Source: Streptomyces xiaopingdaonensis
GTDB lineage: Bacteria > Actinomycetota > Actinomycetes > Streptomycetales > Streptomycetaceae
NCBI RefSeq assembly: GCF_000262345.1
Contig: NZ_AJTQ01000263.1
Coordinates: forward strand, 1-45,105
Length of the DNA: 45,105 bases
Direction: 5' to 3'
Part shown: positions 32,451 through 41,607 of the stretch, piece after piece
How the letters are laid out: every line of letters starts with the position of its first letter
Numbering within the stretch: the first letter of the stretch is position 1
Notes under the pieces: model-generated
What the model saw: the letters and a program-made list of their open reading frames with translations, nothing else
The model's database searches: none
What the model was told of the DNA's origin: nothing
Program-made: the position numbers and the translations under genes

Positions 32451-34628
32451 TCAGCGGGCGGCACCGTACGCAGCGCTGCCGGTGGGGCGGCGGAGCGCCT
32501 CCGCCGCCTCGGCGGTGCGGCCCAACCGCGCGAGGCAGTGGGCGAGGTCGCTGCGGCTGGTGAGCGTCTCCGGGTGTGCGGCGCCGAGGGTCCGCTGCCG
32601 CGCCGCCGCGACCTGCTCGTACACCTCGAGGGCCTCCTGCCAGCGGCCCAACCAGCCGAGTCCGACGGCCACTTCGCGGCGGCTCGCGAGCGCGTCCGGG
32701 TGCTCGGGCCCGAGCACCCGCTCACGGACGGCGCCGACGTCGCGCGCCTCGCCGAGGGCCTCGTCCCAGCGGCCGAGCCGGCCGAGGTTGACGCCGTAGC
32801 CGTGCCGGGCGCGGAGCGTCTCGGAATCCTCCGGGCCCTGCGTGCGCCCGCGCGCTTCGGCGAGCGCGCGGAAGAGGTCGAGCGCCTCCTCGGCGCGCCC
32901 GAGCCGGCCGAGGCTGATGCCGGTCTCGTAACGCGCGTCGAGGGTGTCGGGGTGTTCGGGGCCGAGGACGCGGGCCCGTGCCGCGGTGAGCGCGCGGTAG
33001 ACGCCGAGCGCCTCCTCCCAGCGTCCCAACCTGCCGAGCGTGTAACCGACTTCGTAGCGGCTGGTGAGGGTGTCCGGGTGCGTGGCGCCGAGCACCTCGG
33101 CGCGGGCCTCGGCCACCGCGGCGGCCTCGCGGTACGCCTCTTCCCTCCGGTCGAGGCGGCCGAGGGTGAAGGCGAGGTTGTGGCGGCAGCGCAGGGTGTC
33201 GGGGTGGTCCTCGCCCGCCGTCGCGCGGCGTACGGCGAGCACCTGGGCGTAGATCTGGTGCGCGGCCTCGTGGCGGCCGAGGCGGCCGAGCACGTACGCC
33301 GCCTCCTGCTGTGCGGCGAGGGTGTCCGGATGCCCGGCACCGAGCTGCGCCGTGCGTGCGGCGGCGACGAGTTCGTACTCGCGGAGGGCTTCCGGGTGGC
33401 GGCCGAGGCGGTTGAGGGCGAACGCGGCCTCGTACCGGCTGCCGAGCGTCTCGGGATGGCTCGGGCCGAGCGCCTGCTCCCGCGCGGCCGCGACGGCGCG
33501 GTGCGCCTGGAGCGCCTCGGGCCAGCGCCCTTCGCGCCCGAGGCGGACGGCGGCGCTGTGACGGCTGCGCAGCAGCACGGGCGTCGCCGGATCGTCGGCC
33601 GGCGGTGGCTGCGGTGCCGGGGCCGGCTCGAACGGGCCGGTGAGGCCCGTCCATCGACCGGTGAGGGCGGCGACGTGCGGCGGTGTCGCGGGGTGGTCGG
33701 CACCGCGGCCGGCGGGCGAACCGGCGCGGATGCCGTGCGACCAGGCGGGCGGCGCCTGGGGCGCGCCCCTGGTGCGCGCCCGCGCGAGAGGAGCGGCGAG
33801 GTGGGCGGCGTCGGAGGGGCGGTGCGCCGGGTCCTTGGCGAGGAGGGCGAGGATCGCCTCCGCCAGCGGTTCGGGGAGTTCGGGTCGCACCTCGCGGGGC
33901 GCGCGGGGGGCCGTGTCGCGGTGGCCGACCAGCACCGACCAGGCGTCCTCGTAGTCGAACGGGGGCCGGCCCGTGGCGACTTCGTAGAGCACGCACCCGA
34001 AGGAGTACAGGTCGCTGCGGCGGTCGACGGGGTGCCCCGCGATCTGCTCGGGAGACATGTAGTGCGGGGTGCCCATCGCCATGCGCGAGCCGGTCAGCTT
34101 GCCGGTCAGGCCGATCTCGTGGCCGATCCGCGCGATGCCGAAGTCGCAGATCTTCACGGTGCCGTCGGAGGTCCTGACGACGTTCGCCGGCTTCAGGTCG
34201 CGGTGCACGACGCCCTGCTCGTGCGTGTAGGCGAGCGCGTCGGCGACCTGCTCGGCGACCCGCAGCACCTCGTCGACGGGCAGCGCGGCGCCGGAGTCGG
34301 CGAGGAGTCGCCCCAGGTCGGCGCCGTCGAGCAGCTCCATGACGAGGTAGAGCAGACCATCGTGCTCCCCGAAGTCGTGGACGACCGTCACCCCGCGGTG
34401 CTGGAGCCCCGCGGCGACCCGCGCCTCGCGGCGGAACCGCTCCCTCAGCACCGGCATGAACGGGCCGCCGTCCGCCCCCTCGCCCGGCGCGGAGAGCGGC
34501 TTGAGGCACTTGACTGCGACGTGCCGCCCCAGCGACTCGTCCCGCGCCCGCCACACCTCGCCCATGCCGCCGCGGCCGATCAGATCGAGCAGCCGGTACC
34601 GGCCCTGGATCAGCGCGCTCTCCCCCAT
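32451..34628 (-). CDS. Serine/threonine protein kinase with C-terminal TPR array
   Basis: The 725-residue product has an N-terminal Hanks-type kinase domain: glycine loop IGRGGMGEVW (18-27), Lys40 in VAVKCLK, HRDLKPANVV (catalytic Asp144), DFG (Asp162) and GTPHYMSPEQ in the activation segment. After a Pro/Ala-rich linker (about 280-380) come eight TPR-type units of 42 residues, each beginning LGxxHPxTL and containing LGRLGRxxEAL, with one degenerate unit ahead of them. No membrane segment or PASTA domain is visible, so it should be cytoplasmic. The repeats resemble kinesin-light-chain-type TPRs used for protein docking. The ATG at 34628 has GGGGGCGA upstream. The hydrolase gene follows 36 bp downstream. 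It diverges from a methyltransferase gene. Confidence 0.93.
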   Translation of the reverse strand: MGESALIQGRYRLLDLIGRGGMGEVWRARDESLGRHVAVKCLKPLSAPGEGADGGPFMPVLRERFRREARVAAGLQHRGVTVVHDFGEHDGLLYLVMELLDGADLGRLLADSGAALPVDEVLRVAEQVADALAYTHEQGVVHRDLKPANVVRTSDGTVKICDFGIARIGHEIGLTGKLTGSRMAMGTPHYMSPEQIAGHPVDRRSDLYSFGCVLYEVATGRPPFDYEDAWSVLVGHRDTAPRAPREVRPELPEPLAEAILALLAKDPAHRPSDAAHLAAPLARARTRGAPQAPPAWSHGIRAGSPAGRGADHPATPPHVAALTGRWTGLTGPFEPAPAPQPPPADDPATPVLLRSRHSAAVRLGREGRWPEALQAHRAVAAAREQALGPSHPETLGSRYEAAFALNRLGRHPEALREYELVAAARTAQLGAGHPDTLAAQQEAAYVLGRLGRHEAAHQIYAQVLAVRRATAGEDHPDTLRCRHNLAFTLGRLDRREEAYREAAAVAEARAEVLGATHPDTLTSRYEVGYTLGRLGRWEEALGVYRALTAARARVLGPEHPDTLDARYETGISLGRLGRAEEALDLFRALAEARGRTQGPEDSETLRARHGYGVNLGRLGRWDEALGEARDVGAVRERVLGPEHPDALASRREVAVGLGWLGRWQEALEVYEQVAAARQRTLGAAHPETLTSRSDLAHCLARLGRTAEAAEALRRPTGSAAYGAAR

Positions 34629-34797
34629 ATGCAGCTGTCGCCCCCGTCGTCGGCCGAATGCCCTCCCCGCCCACAGTATGGCGCGACGCGCGTCCACTGG
34701 GTACGGCCGCCCGATCCGGGGACGGACGGCGGCCTTTCGGCGGGCGCCGCGGCCCGTTAGCGTCGAAGGAGCGCTGTCCGCGCGCGGAGGGGGACCC

Positions 34798-35661
34798 ATG
34801 GCGGTGCGACCACGGCGGGAAGGACCGACCCCGGAAGAGGTCGGCGCGATGTACGACACGCACGGGGAGATGCTCTCCATGCTCCTCGGGGGCAGCGCCG
34901 TGCACATAGGCATGTACGTGCCGGACGAGGCCCCGGCGCCCGTCACCGATCTGGTCGCGCTCTCCGACGCCGCGCAGGACCGCCAGACCGCCTCGCTCAT
35001 CGAGATCCTGTCGCTCGGCCCCCGCGACCACCTCCTCGACATCGGCTGCGGGACGGGCGGCCCCGCCGTGGAGTTGGCGCTGCGCAGCGGAGCGCGGGTC
35101 ACCGGAGTCACGGTCAGCACCGAGCAGTTGGCGCGGTGCGAGGAGCGGGCGCAGGACGCGGACGTCGCAGGGCGGGTCAGGTTCGCGCACGGCAACGCCA
35201 TGGACCTGGCGCTGCCCGACGGTTCCTTCGACGCGGCCTGGTCGATCGACTGCTTCCCCCATCTCACGGACCGCGCCGCGGCGCTGCGCGAGGCGGCCCG
35301 CGTGCTGCGCCCCGGCGGCCGGCTGCTCGCCACGGACTTCACCGACCGCAGCACCCCGCCGCCCGAGCTGGTGGACGCGTACCGGCGGCTGTGGAGCAGC
35401 CCGGCACCGACCGCCTTCGACGCGCTCCTCGCCGACGTCCGGGAGTCCGGTCTCGAGCTGGTGCGGGTGTGGAACCGGACGAGCAACGTCGCGCTCGCGG
35501 GCGAGCTGATGCACGCCGTCTTCCAGGACCGCAGGCAGGAGATGGCGGAGCTCTACGGCGCCGAGGCCGTCGAGGACACGGCGGAACTGATCGCACCGTT
35601 CCGCGCGTACTGCCGGGACCACCTCGACTACTACCAGCTCCTCCTGCGCCGTCCGGCCTGA
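34798..35661 (+). CDS. SAM-dependent class I methyltransferase
   Basis: The 287-residue product has the Rossmann-type methyltransferase fold. Motif I is DIGCGTGG (81-88), followed by GARVTGVTVSTEQLARCEER (motif post-I), AHGNAMDLALPDGSFDAAWS (motifs II/III) and REAARVLRPGGRLLATDF. An N-terminal segment with MYDTHGEMLSMLLGGSAVHIGMY resembles the lid of small-molecule C- or O-methyltransferases of secondary metabolism; the substrate is unknown. The ATG at 34798 has a strong GGAGGGGG ribosome site. An MFS exporter gene follows 185 bp downstream after a small hairpin, so joint function is possible but unproven. Confidence 0.9.
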   Translation: MAVRPRREGPTPEEVGAMYDTHGEMLSMLLGGSAVHIGMYVPDEAPAPVTDLVALSDAAQDRQTASLIEILSLGPRDHLLDIGCGTGGPAVELALRSGARVTGVTVSTEQLARCEERAQDADVAGRVRFAHGNAMDLALPDGSFDAAWSIDCFPHLTDRAAALREAARVLRPGGRLLATDFTDRSTPPPELVDAYRRLWSSPAPTAFDALLADVRESGLELVRVWNRTSNVALAGELMHAVFQDRRQEMAELYGAEAVEDTAELIAPFRAYCRDHLDYYQLLLRRPA

Positions 35662-35662
35662 C

Positions 35663-35677
35663 GCCGCACCGTGCGGC
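35663..35677. terminator. Small hairpin after the methyltransferase gene
   Basis: GCCGCAC and GTGCGGC are separated by one base (6-bp stem, 3-nt loop) just after the TGA. It is a weak terminator candidate before the exporter gene. Confidence 0.4.
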
Positions 35678-35846
35678 CCGCTGCGGTCGCGGGCGGGCGT
35701 GCGCCGAACTACCGTCATCGGACATACCGGGCACAACGGGGCGTCCGCCCGGCGGACGTCCCGCCGTCCCGGGTCCGCAGGTAGCCCCGTAGCGCCGTGC
35801 CGGTTCCGCGCTCTGCGGTGCGGGCGCCGCACGCGAGGAGGTCCGG

Positions 35847-37376
35847 ATGACGCCTCGTCACGCCGCTCCGCGCGGCGGAGGCCGCCCGCAGCAGCAGTCC
35901 GCACCCGAAGGGAACGTTCCGCACCGGTGGTGGGCGCTGGCCGTGATCGGACTGGCGCAGCTGATGGTCGTCCTCGACGCGACGATCGTGAACATCGCGC
36001 TGCCCTCGGCGCAGCGCTCGCTCGGCTTCGGCAACGACGGGCGGCAGTGGGTGATCACCGCCTACTCGCTCGCCTTCGGGAGCCTGCTGCTGCTCGGCGG
36101 ACGCCTCGCCGACCTCTTCGGACGGCGGCGTACGTTCATCGTCGGCCTCATCGGCTTCGCGTGCGCCTCCGCCATCGGCGGTACCGCGCACAGCTTCACG
36201 ATGCTCATCGGCGCGCGCGCCCTCCAGGGGATGTTCGGCGCCGTCCTCGCGCCCTCGGCCCTCTCGCTGCTGACCACGACCTTCACGGAGCCCGTCCAAC
36301 GCGCCAGGGCCTTCGGGGTCTTCGGCGCCATCGCGGGCTCGGGGGGCGCCATCGGGCTGCTCCTCGGCGGCCTCCTCACCGAGCACCTGAGCTGGCGCTG
36401 GACGCTGTACGTCAACGACGTCATCGCCGTGCTCGCCGTCGTCGGCGCGCTGGCCTTCCTCCGCAGCCGCGCGCCCGCCGAGCGGCCCCGTCTCGACCTG
36501 CCGGGGGCGGCGCTCGTCGGCGTCGGGCTCTTCTGCGTCGTCTACGGGTTCTCCAACGCCGAGACGCACGGCTGGAGCAACTGGACGTGCTGGGCCTTCC
36601 TCATCGCGGCCGGCGTGCTGCTCTGCGCCTTCGGCCTCTGGGAGCGGGGCGCGCCCCATCCGCTCCTCCCGCCGCGCGTCGTCGCCGACCGCAACCGCAC
36701 CGGCTCCTTCCTCAGCGTCTTCATCGCCGGGGCCGGCATGTTCGGCGTCTTCCTCTTCCTCACCTATTACCTGCAGACGGTCATGGAGTACAGCCCGGTC
36801 CGCACCGGGCTCGCCTTCCTGCCGATGGTCGGCACGCTGATGGCGACCGCACAGCTCTCCACCAACGTCCTCGTCCCCTACGTCGGACCGAAGGCCACGG
36901 TGCCGACCGGCATGGGTCTCGCCACCGGCGGCATGGTCCTGCTGACGATGCTCGACGCGCACAGCAGCTACGTGCCGCACGTCCTGGCGCCCCTGCTCGT
37001 CCTAGGGTTCGGGATCGGCCTGGTGATGCCGCCGGCGATGAGCCTCGCGACGCTCGGCGTCGCCGCCCGCGACCAGGGCGTGGCCTCGGCGACCGTCAAC
37101 ACCATGCAGCAGGTCGGCGGGTCGATCGGCACCGCGTTCTTCAACACGATGGCGACCACCTCGGCCTCCCGCTTCGCCAAGGCGCACGCGGGCGAGCCGA
37201 ACCTCGCGGTCCGCGCCAATCTGCACAGCTACCAGACCGCCTACACCACGGCCGCCTGCTTCTTCGTCGCCGGGTTCCTCGTCTCCGTCGTGCTGTACCG
37301 CAGGGGCCGCCCGTACGAGCAGACGCCGACGCTCGGACCGGAGGCGGAGGCGGACGGGCAGCGGGCGGAGAGCTGA
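35847..37376 (+). CDS. MFS drug exporter, DHA2 (EmrB/QacA) family
   Basis: This 509-residue proton-driven exporter has about 14 predicted membrane helices. The first helix carries the DHA2 motif QLMVVLDATIVNIALPSAQ. Motif A is GGRLADLFGRRRTF, and motif C-like glycines appear in AIAGSGGAIGLLLGGLL. Later signatures include GVASATVNTMQQVGGSIGTA, typical of EmrB-type transporters. The start at 35847 has GAGGAGG about 6 nt upstream. It follows a methyltransferase gene, and no TetR or MarR regulator is adjacent. Behind it lies a region with a decayed gene. The substrate cannot be predicted. Confidence 0.94.
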   Translation: MTPRHAAPRGGGRPQQQSAPEGNVPHRWWALAVIGLAQLMVVLDATIVNIALPSAQRSLGFGNDGRQWVITAYSLAFGSLLLLGGRLADLFGRRRTFIVGLIGFACASAIGGTAHSFTMLIGARALQGMFGAVLAPSALSLLTTTFTEPVQRARAFGVFGAIAGSGGAIGLLLGGLLTEHLSWRWTLYVNDVIAVLAVVGALAFLRSRAPAERPRLDLPGAALVGVGLFCVVYGFSNAETHGWSNWTCWAFLIAAGVLLCAFGLWERGAPHPLLPPRVVADRNRTGSFLSVFIAGAGMFGVFLFLTYYLQTVMEYSPVRTGLAFLPMVGTLMATAQLSTNVLVPYVGPKATVPTGMGLATGGMVLLTMLDAHSSYVPHVLAPLLVLGFGIGLVMPPAMSLATLGVAARDQGVASATVNTMQQVGGSIGTAFFNTMATTSASRFAKAHAGEPNLAVRANLHSYQTAYTTAACFFVAGFLVSVVLYRRGRPYEQTPTLGPEAEADGQRAES

Positions 37377-37823
37377 ACCGGCTCGCGCGGGGCCCGACGC
37401 GGGCGCGGGCGGCTGCCGTTGCGGTGTGAGCGGGTTCCTACGGCTCCGGGCGCGGCAGCCGCGGGTCGCTGCGGGCGGCCTCGGCCTCCCCGGCCGTCAT
37501 ACGGTCCGCGGGCGGGCGGGGTCGCGTCGTCTCCTGGTTCCTACCGCTCCCAGCGGGCTCCGCCTCTTCGAGCGTCCGCTGCCTCCTTCCGAACCGGACG
37601 GCACCGAGGCGGCGTTCGGGGACACGGCGGCCTCGACCGTCGCAGACCTGCGAGCGGCGGACGCCGAGGACGCTGGGCGCTTCCGCAGGTTCCGTCCGCA
37701 GGGCGGTTCCTCGAGTCGCCGGTGTCCGACGCGCTGGACGCCGTCGCCCACCCTGCCGCGGCCGGCCACCGCTCCCCCGCGGGCCGACGGAAGGCACCCG
37801 TTCGACGGGAGAGGCGCACGGCC
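37377..37823. other. Non-coding or decayed region behind the MFS gene
   Basis: About 450 bp hold no convincing gene. One plus-strand stretch around 37555-37690 (reading LRLFERPLPPSEPDGTEAA) looks partly protein-like but lacks a start and is interrupted, so it may be a further remnant. The segment ends at the ribosome-site-like GGGAGAGG (37808-37815) of the pseudogene that follows. Confidence 0.4.
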
Positions 37824-38222
37824 GTGACCGCGCGTCGGAGCGCCCACGCGCGCATCGCCGCGACGGTCGCGCTCGTGTCGACAGGACTGCCGGCCGGAGC
37901 ATTCTTCTACGGCTCGGCCGTGGAGGCACCGACCTTCGACGACGTCCCCTCGACGTCCACCTGGCCTACCGGGTCCGACCGGGGGAAAGGGACGGCGCCT
38001 CCGTGCCGCTGCCGGGTTCGCGACGGCCGCCGTCGGGCGCCTCCCTCCTCACCACGCGGTTCGGAAACGTCCCGACCAACGACGAGACCAGGGGCGGGCC
38101 GCCGGCGACGTTCCCGCCAACTACCGGGAGCGACCCGACACTTGGGGCGTGTCCCACGACATTCGCCTCGCCGCGGCAGCCGGGCCCTCGTCCCGGCCGT
38201 CCTGGCAGCCGACCGGACCGAG
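37824..38222 (+). pseudogene. Frameshifted remnant of a DUF1772-like membrane protein
   Basis: A GTG at 37824 with GGGAGAGG upstream opens a frame reading HARIAATVALVSTGLPAGAF and ending PTFDDV, a plausible first helix of a DUF1772 (anthrone-oxygenase-like) membrane protein. Near 37946 the sense continues in another frame as PLDVHLAYRV, and that frame later gives LLTTRFGNVPTND. Near 38107 it shifts again to DVPANYRERPDTWG and SHDIRLAAAAG. Near 38184 it returns to the first frame as LVPAVLAADR. The middle is too short, so internal sequence has also been lost. Three frame changes make sequencing error unlikely. The family name is from memory and is the less certain part. Confidence 0.6.
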
Positions 38223-38345
38223 GCGGGGCGGAGTCGCAACCCTCCTGCGGCCAGGGCCCGTCGGCGCACGGTCCGGGCCGCGACGCACCCTCGCGGACGC
38301 GCGAGGGGCGGGGCCAGCACCGTCGGTGCCGAGCCCCGCCCCGGT

Positions 38346-39131
38346 TCAGCGCACCGCGGCGACGAGGGCGTCCCGAGCCCCGCACCAGAGTTGGCGTGCC
38401 TCGGAGAACCCGGCGTCGCGGAGGGCGTCGAGGTGCCAGCCCGTCGCGGTGGGGCGGTCGGCGTGGGCGCGTCCCGTGGAGGGGGCGCGCGGGTCGTCGA
38501 AGAGGGCGAAGCGGCGGTGCGCGGCGTCGGCGAGGGCAGGGTCTTCCGCGACGGCGCTCCACCAGGCCGCCCAGTCCTGCGCGCCGGCGGACCGCGCGCG
38601 CTCCTTGCGCTGCTCGTCGAAGGCGTCGAGCGCGGCGTTGAGCCGGGGCGCGGACTCGTCCCGCATGTGGTCGGCGTTGAGGAAGACCCCGCCGTCCCGC
38701 AGCAGCCCGGGCAACTGGGCGTAGAGCACGCGCAGTTGGTCGGCGTCGAGCCAGTGGAGCGCGGTGGCGGTGACCACGGCGTCGTAACCGCGGTGCGGAA
38801 GGGCGTCCGTCCACCGCGGTTCCGTGAGGTCGGCGGTGACGAAGCGGACGCGCCGGTCGTCCGCGAAGTGGCCCTCGGCGATGGTGAGGAGCGCCGGGTC
38901 CAGGTCGACGCCGGTGGCGGTCGCTCCGGGAAGGCGGCGCAGCAGCCGGTCGGTGATCGTCCCGGTGCCGCAGGCGAGGTCGAGGACGACCGGTTCGCGC
39001 CCGGCGGTCGCCTCGACGGCGTCGAGCATGACCCGGAACCGCTCCTCGCGGTCGGGCATGTACCACTCCTGCTGCCGGTCCCAACTGCCCTGCCAGGCGG
39101 TCCAGTCGGCCTCGGCGGCTGTGTCGGTCAT
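38346..39131 (-). CDS. SAM-dependent methyltransferase linked to an ABC importer operon
   Basis: The 261-residue class I methyltransferase has motif I DLACGTGT (51-58), then ATATGVDLDPALLTIAEGHF, FVTADLTEPRW and YDAVVTATALHWLDADQL, followed by LPGLLRDGGVFLNADHMRD. It resembles trans-aconitate or generic small-molecule methyltransferases; the substrate is unknown. The ATG at 39131 is preceded by TGAGGAGAG. It begins 8 bp after the stop of the fused ABC ATPase gene, so it is probably the last gene of the importer operon, and its substrate may be related to the imported compound. Downstream lies the DUF1772-like pseudogene on the other strand. Confidence 0.9.
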   Translation of the reverse strand: MTDTAAEADWTAWQGSWDRQQEWYMPDREERFRVMLDAVEATAGREPVVLDLACGTGTITDRLLRRLPGATATGVDLDPALLTIAEGHFADDRRVRFVTADLTEPRWTDALPHRGYDAVVTATALHWLDADQLRVLYAQLPGLLRDGGVFLNADHMRDESAPRLNAALDAFDEQRKERARSAGAQDWAAWWSAVAEDPALADAAHRRFALFDDPRAPSTGRAHADRPTATGWHLDALRDAGFSEARQLWCGARDALVAAVR

Positions 39132-39139
39132 CTCTCTCC

Positions 39140-40732
39140 TCAGGTGTCGGTTGCTGTCAGGACCTGCTGCGTCGCGGGGTCGGCGCCGAGCAACTGCCGG
39201 GTCGCCCCGGTGCGCGGCGAGGCGAGCACCTCGCCCGCCTCGCCGTGCTCGGCGACGCGTCCCGCCTCCAGCACGACGACGCGGTCGGCCACGGCGCCCA
39301 GCAGCGGGATGTCGTGCCCGATCCACACGACGGCGGTCCCGCGCTCCTCGCGGGCGCGGGCCAGTTCACCCGTGACCAGGCCGGTCGCGTGCTCGTCGAG
39401 CGCACTGGTGATCTCGTCGCAGAGCAGGACGTCCGGTTCCGCGAGCAGGGCGCGCGCCAGCGCAGCGCGCTGCAACTGGCCGCCGGAGAGGGAGGCCGGC
39501 GGTCGGGCCGCCGTCTCCTCGGCGACGTCCAGGCGAGCGAGGAGCGCCGCGGCCTCCTCGGTCGCGCGGTCGCGGTCGAGGCCGCGCAACCGGACGGCGG
39601 TGCGGGCCACTTGGTCGAGCACGGTGCGGCGCTCGTCGAAGGAGCCGCGCACCTCCTGCCAGACGTACTGCACGCGGCGCCGCTGCTCCGTCGAGCGGTC
39701 GCGCAGCAGCGGCAGCGGGCGGCCGTCGAGCAGGAGCCGGCCGTCCCGGCGCTCGTGGAGCCCGGCCACGCACCGCGCCAGCGTGGTCTTTCCGCTGCCG
39801 GAGCGCCCCGCCACACCGAGGCACTCGGCCGGGTCCAGCCGCAACGCCACGTCGTGCAGGACGGCGTCGCGCCGGCCCGGGCGCAGCCACGCCGTCAGGC
39901 CCTGCGTCTCCAGTACCGCGGGACGGGCCTCCGGTGGCCGTGCGTCGACCGGCCGGGGCTGCGGAAGGGTCGGGCCGACGGCGAACGAGCGGCGGTCCGG
40001 CAGGACTTCGCCGGGAAGGCCCTGCGCCGTGACGCGGCCCTCCTCCAGCCTGACCACGTGCTGCGCGAGTCGCCTGACGAGGGCGTGGTCGTGGCTGAGC
40101 AGCAGCACGGCGATGCCGTCGTCGGCGAGCGCGGTGAGCTCCGAGGCGACGGCGAGGCGGGTGGCCGGGTCGAGCCCGGTGCCCGGCTCGTCGAGGACGA
40201 CGGCGCGCGGTCGGCAGGCCAACACCTGTGCGAGCGCGAGTCGTTGACGCTGACCGCCGGAGAACTGGTGCGGGAAGCGGCGCAATGTGCCGCGGTCGTC
40301 GGGCAGTTGGGCGCGGCGCAGGGCGCGGGCCGCCGTCGCGCGGGCCTGGCGCCGTGCGGCGGAGCGGTCGGCGCCGTCCTCCGGGGCGTGCAGCCGGGCG
40401 AGTTCGGTGAGCACAGCGCCGACCCTGCGGGCGGGGTTGAGGGTGGCGGCGGGGTGCTGCGGCATGTAGGCGACGGTCCCGCCCAGCACGTGCGCGTCGC
40501 CTCCGCCGGCGACGACCTCGTGCCCCGCGACGAGGACGGAGCCGGCGAGCCGTACACCGGGCTCGGACTCGCCGAGGAGGGCGAGCGCCGTGGTCGTCTT
40601 GCCGCTGCCGGACGGGCCGACGAGCGCGGTCACCGCGCCGGCCGCAACATCGAGGTCCACCCCGTCCACGAGCACGGCGTCCCCGGCACGTGCCGTCAAC
40701 TCCCGCGCGCGTACCACCACTTCCCCGCTCAT
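39140..40732 (-). CDS. Fused dual ATP-binding protein of a PepT-type ABC importer
   Basis: The 530-residue product joins two ABC ATPase domains (DppD- and DppF-like) in one chain. The first has Walker A GPSGSGKTT, signature SGGQRQR and Walker B VVLDEPGTGLD followed by the switch histidine in LLSHDH. The second has GRSGSGKTT, a Q-loop in YVWQEV, SGGQLQR, LLCDEITSALDE and WIGHD. All catalytic motifs look intact; the second Walker B has DEIT, as in oligopeptide transporters. It supplies ATP energy for peptide, nickel or similar uptake with the two upstream permeases. Its ATG overlaps the stop of the second permease (ATGA), showing translational coupling, and a methyltransferase gene follows 8 bp later. 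Confidence 0.93.
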   Translation of the reverse strand: MSGEVVVRARELTARAGDAVLVDGVDLDVAAGAVTALVGPSGSGKTTTALALLGESEPGVRLAGSVLVAGHEVVAGGGDAHVLGGTVAYMPQHPAATLNPARRVGAVLTELARLHAPEDGADRSAARRQARATAARALRRAQLPDDRGTLRRFPHQFSGGQRQRLALAQVLACRPRAVVLDEPGTGLDPATRLAVASELTALADDGIAVLLLSHDHALVRRLAQHVVRLEEGRVTAQGLPGEVLPDRRSFAVGPTLPQPRPVDARPPEARPAVLETQGLTAWLRPGRRDAVLHDVALRLDPAECLGVAGRSGSGKTTLARCVAGLHERRDGRLLLDGRPLPLLRDRSTEQRRRVQYVWQEVRGSFDERRTVLDQVARTAVRLRGLDRDRATEEAAALLARLDVAEETAARPPASLSGGQLQRAALARALLAEPDVLLCDEITSALDEHATGLVTGELARAREERGTAVVWIGHDIPLLGAVADRVVVLEAGRVAEHGEAGEVLASPRTGATRQLLGADPATQQVLTATDT

Positions 40733-41607
40733 CACGCCCCCTTCCGCACGGAATCGGCCGGCGGCCCGGCGGCGTCCCGTCCGGACAGACCCGTACGGCG
40801 CAGCCAGGCGTCGGCCGAGAGGTTCAGACCGACGGTGAACATCACGAGCATCGCCGCGGGCGCGCACACGGCCAGCGGCTGCACCAGCAGCCCCTCCCGG
40901 CTGCCGGCGACGGTGACGGCCCAGTCGGGCGCGGTCGGCTCCATGCCGAGGCCGAGGAAGTTCGCCGCGGCGACGGTGAAGACGGCCGTGGTGACGCGGT
41001 TCCCGGCGTCCGCCGCCGCGGCGGGGAGCACCGCCCGCCCGACGTAACCGCCCGTGATCCGGAGACGGGACTCCCCCTGCAACCGCATCGCCTCCGCCAC
41101 CGGGCTGTCTGCCGCGCTGAGCGCCGCCGCCCGCACGAGACGGGCCACGGCAGGCACGTTGACGACGGAGACGGCAAGCGCCACGGCCAGCGGACTGCCG
41201 CGCCACCACACCGCGACCACGCTGATCACCAGCAGCGACGGCAGCGGCAGCAGCACCTCGACGGGGCGCAGCAGCACCTCTTCGAGCCACCGGTGCCGCG
41301 TCGTCGCCGCGACGAGCCCCAGCAGGCCGCCGAGCACGTACGCGAGCAGCACGGCGCCGGTCGCGACGCCTAGGGCGCTGCGTCCGCCGCGGAGCAGCAG
41401 CCCCAGGACGTCGCGTCCCATGCCGTCCGTGCCCAGCGGATGCCCGTCGCCGAGGACGTAGGGCGCGCCCTCAGGACCGGTGAGCGCCGGTGCGAGGAGC
41501 GGCCCGAACACGGCGATGAGGACCGGGACCCCGAGCAGCAGGAGACCGCCGGCGGCGGGGAAGGTGCGGCGCGGACGCCTGGCGGCTGCGGTCGTCGCGG
41601 CGCTCAC
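40732..41607 (-). CDS. ABC importer permease, DppC/NikC-like
   Basis: The 291-residue inner-membrane permease has an N-terminal helix (GGLLLLGVPVLIAVFGPLLAP), the DppC-type periplasmic motif HPLGTDGMGRDVLGLLLRGGR, and about five further helices. A cytoplasmic coupling loop MRLQGESRLRITGGYVGRAV, at the EAA position, is rather divergent from the usual EAAxxxG. It pairs with the DppB-like protein encoded upstream. The GTG at 41607 overlaps the stop of that gene, and its own stop overlaps the ATPase start. The ligand is unknown: peptide, nickel or opine-type substrates are all possible for this family. Confidence 0.92.
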   Translation of the reverse strand: MSAATTAAARRPRRTFPAAGGLLLLGVPVLIAVFGPLLAPALTGPEGAPYVLGDGHPLGTDGMGRDVLGLLLRGGRSALGVATGAVLLAYVLGGLLGLVAATTRHRWLEEVLLRPVEVLLPLPSLLVISVVAVWWRGSPLAVALAVSVVNVPAVARLVRAAALSAADSPVAEAMRLQGESRLRITGGYVGRAVLPAAAADAGNRVTTAVFTVAAANFLGLGMEPTAPDWAVTVAGSREGLLVQPLAVCAPAAMLVMFTVGLNLSADAWLRRTGLSGRDAAGPPADSVRKGA

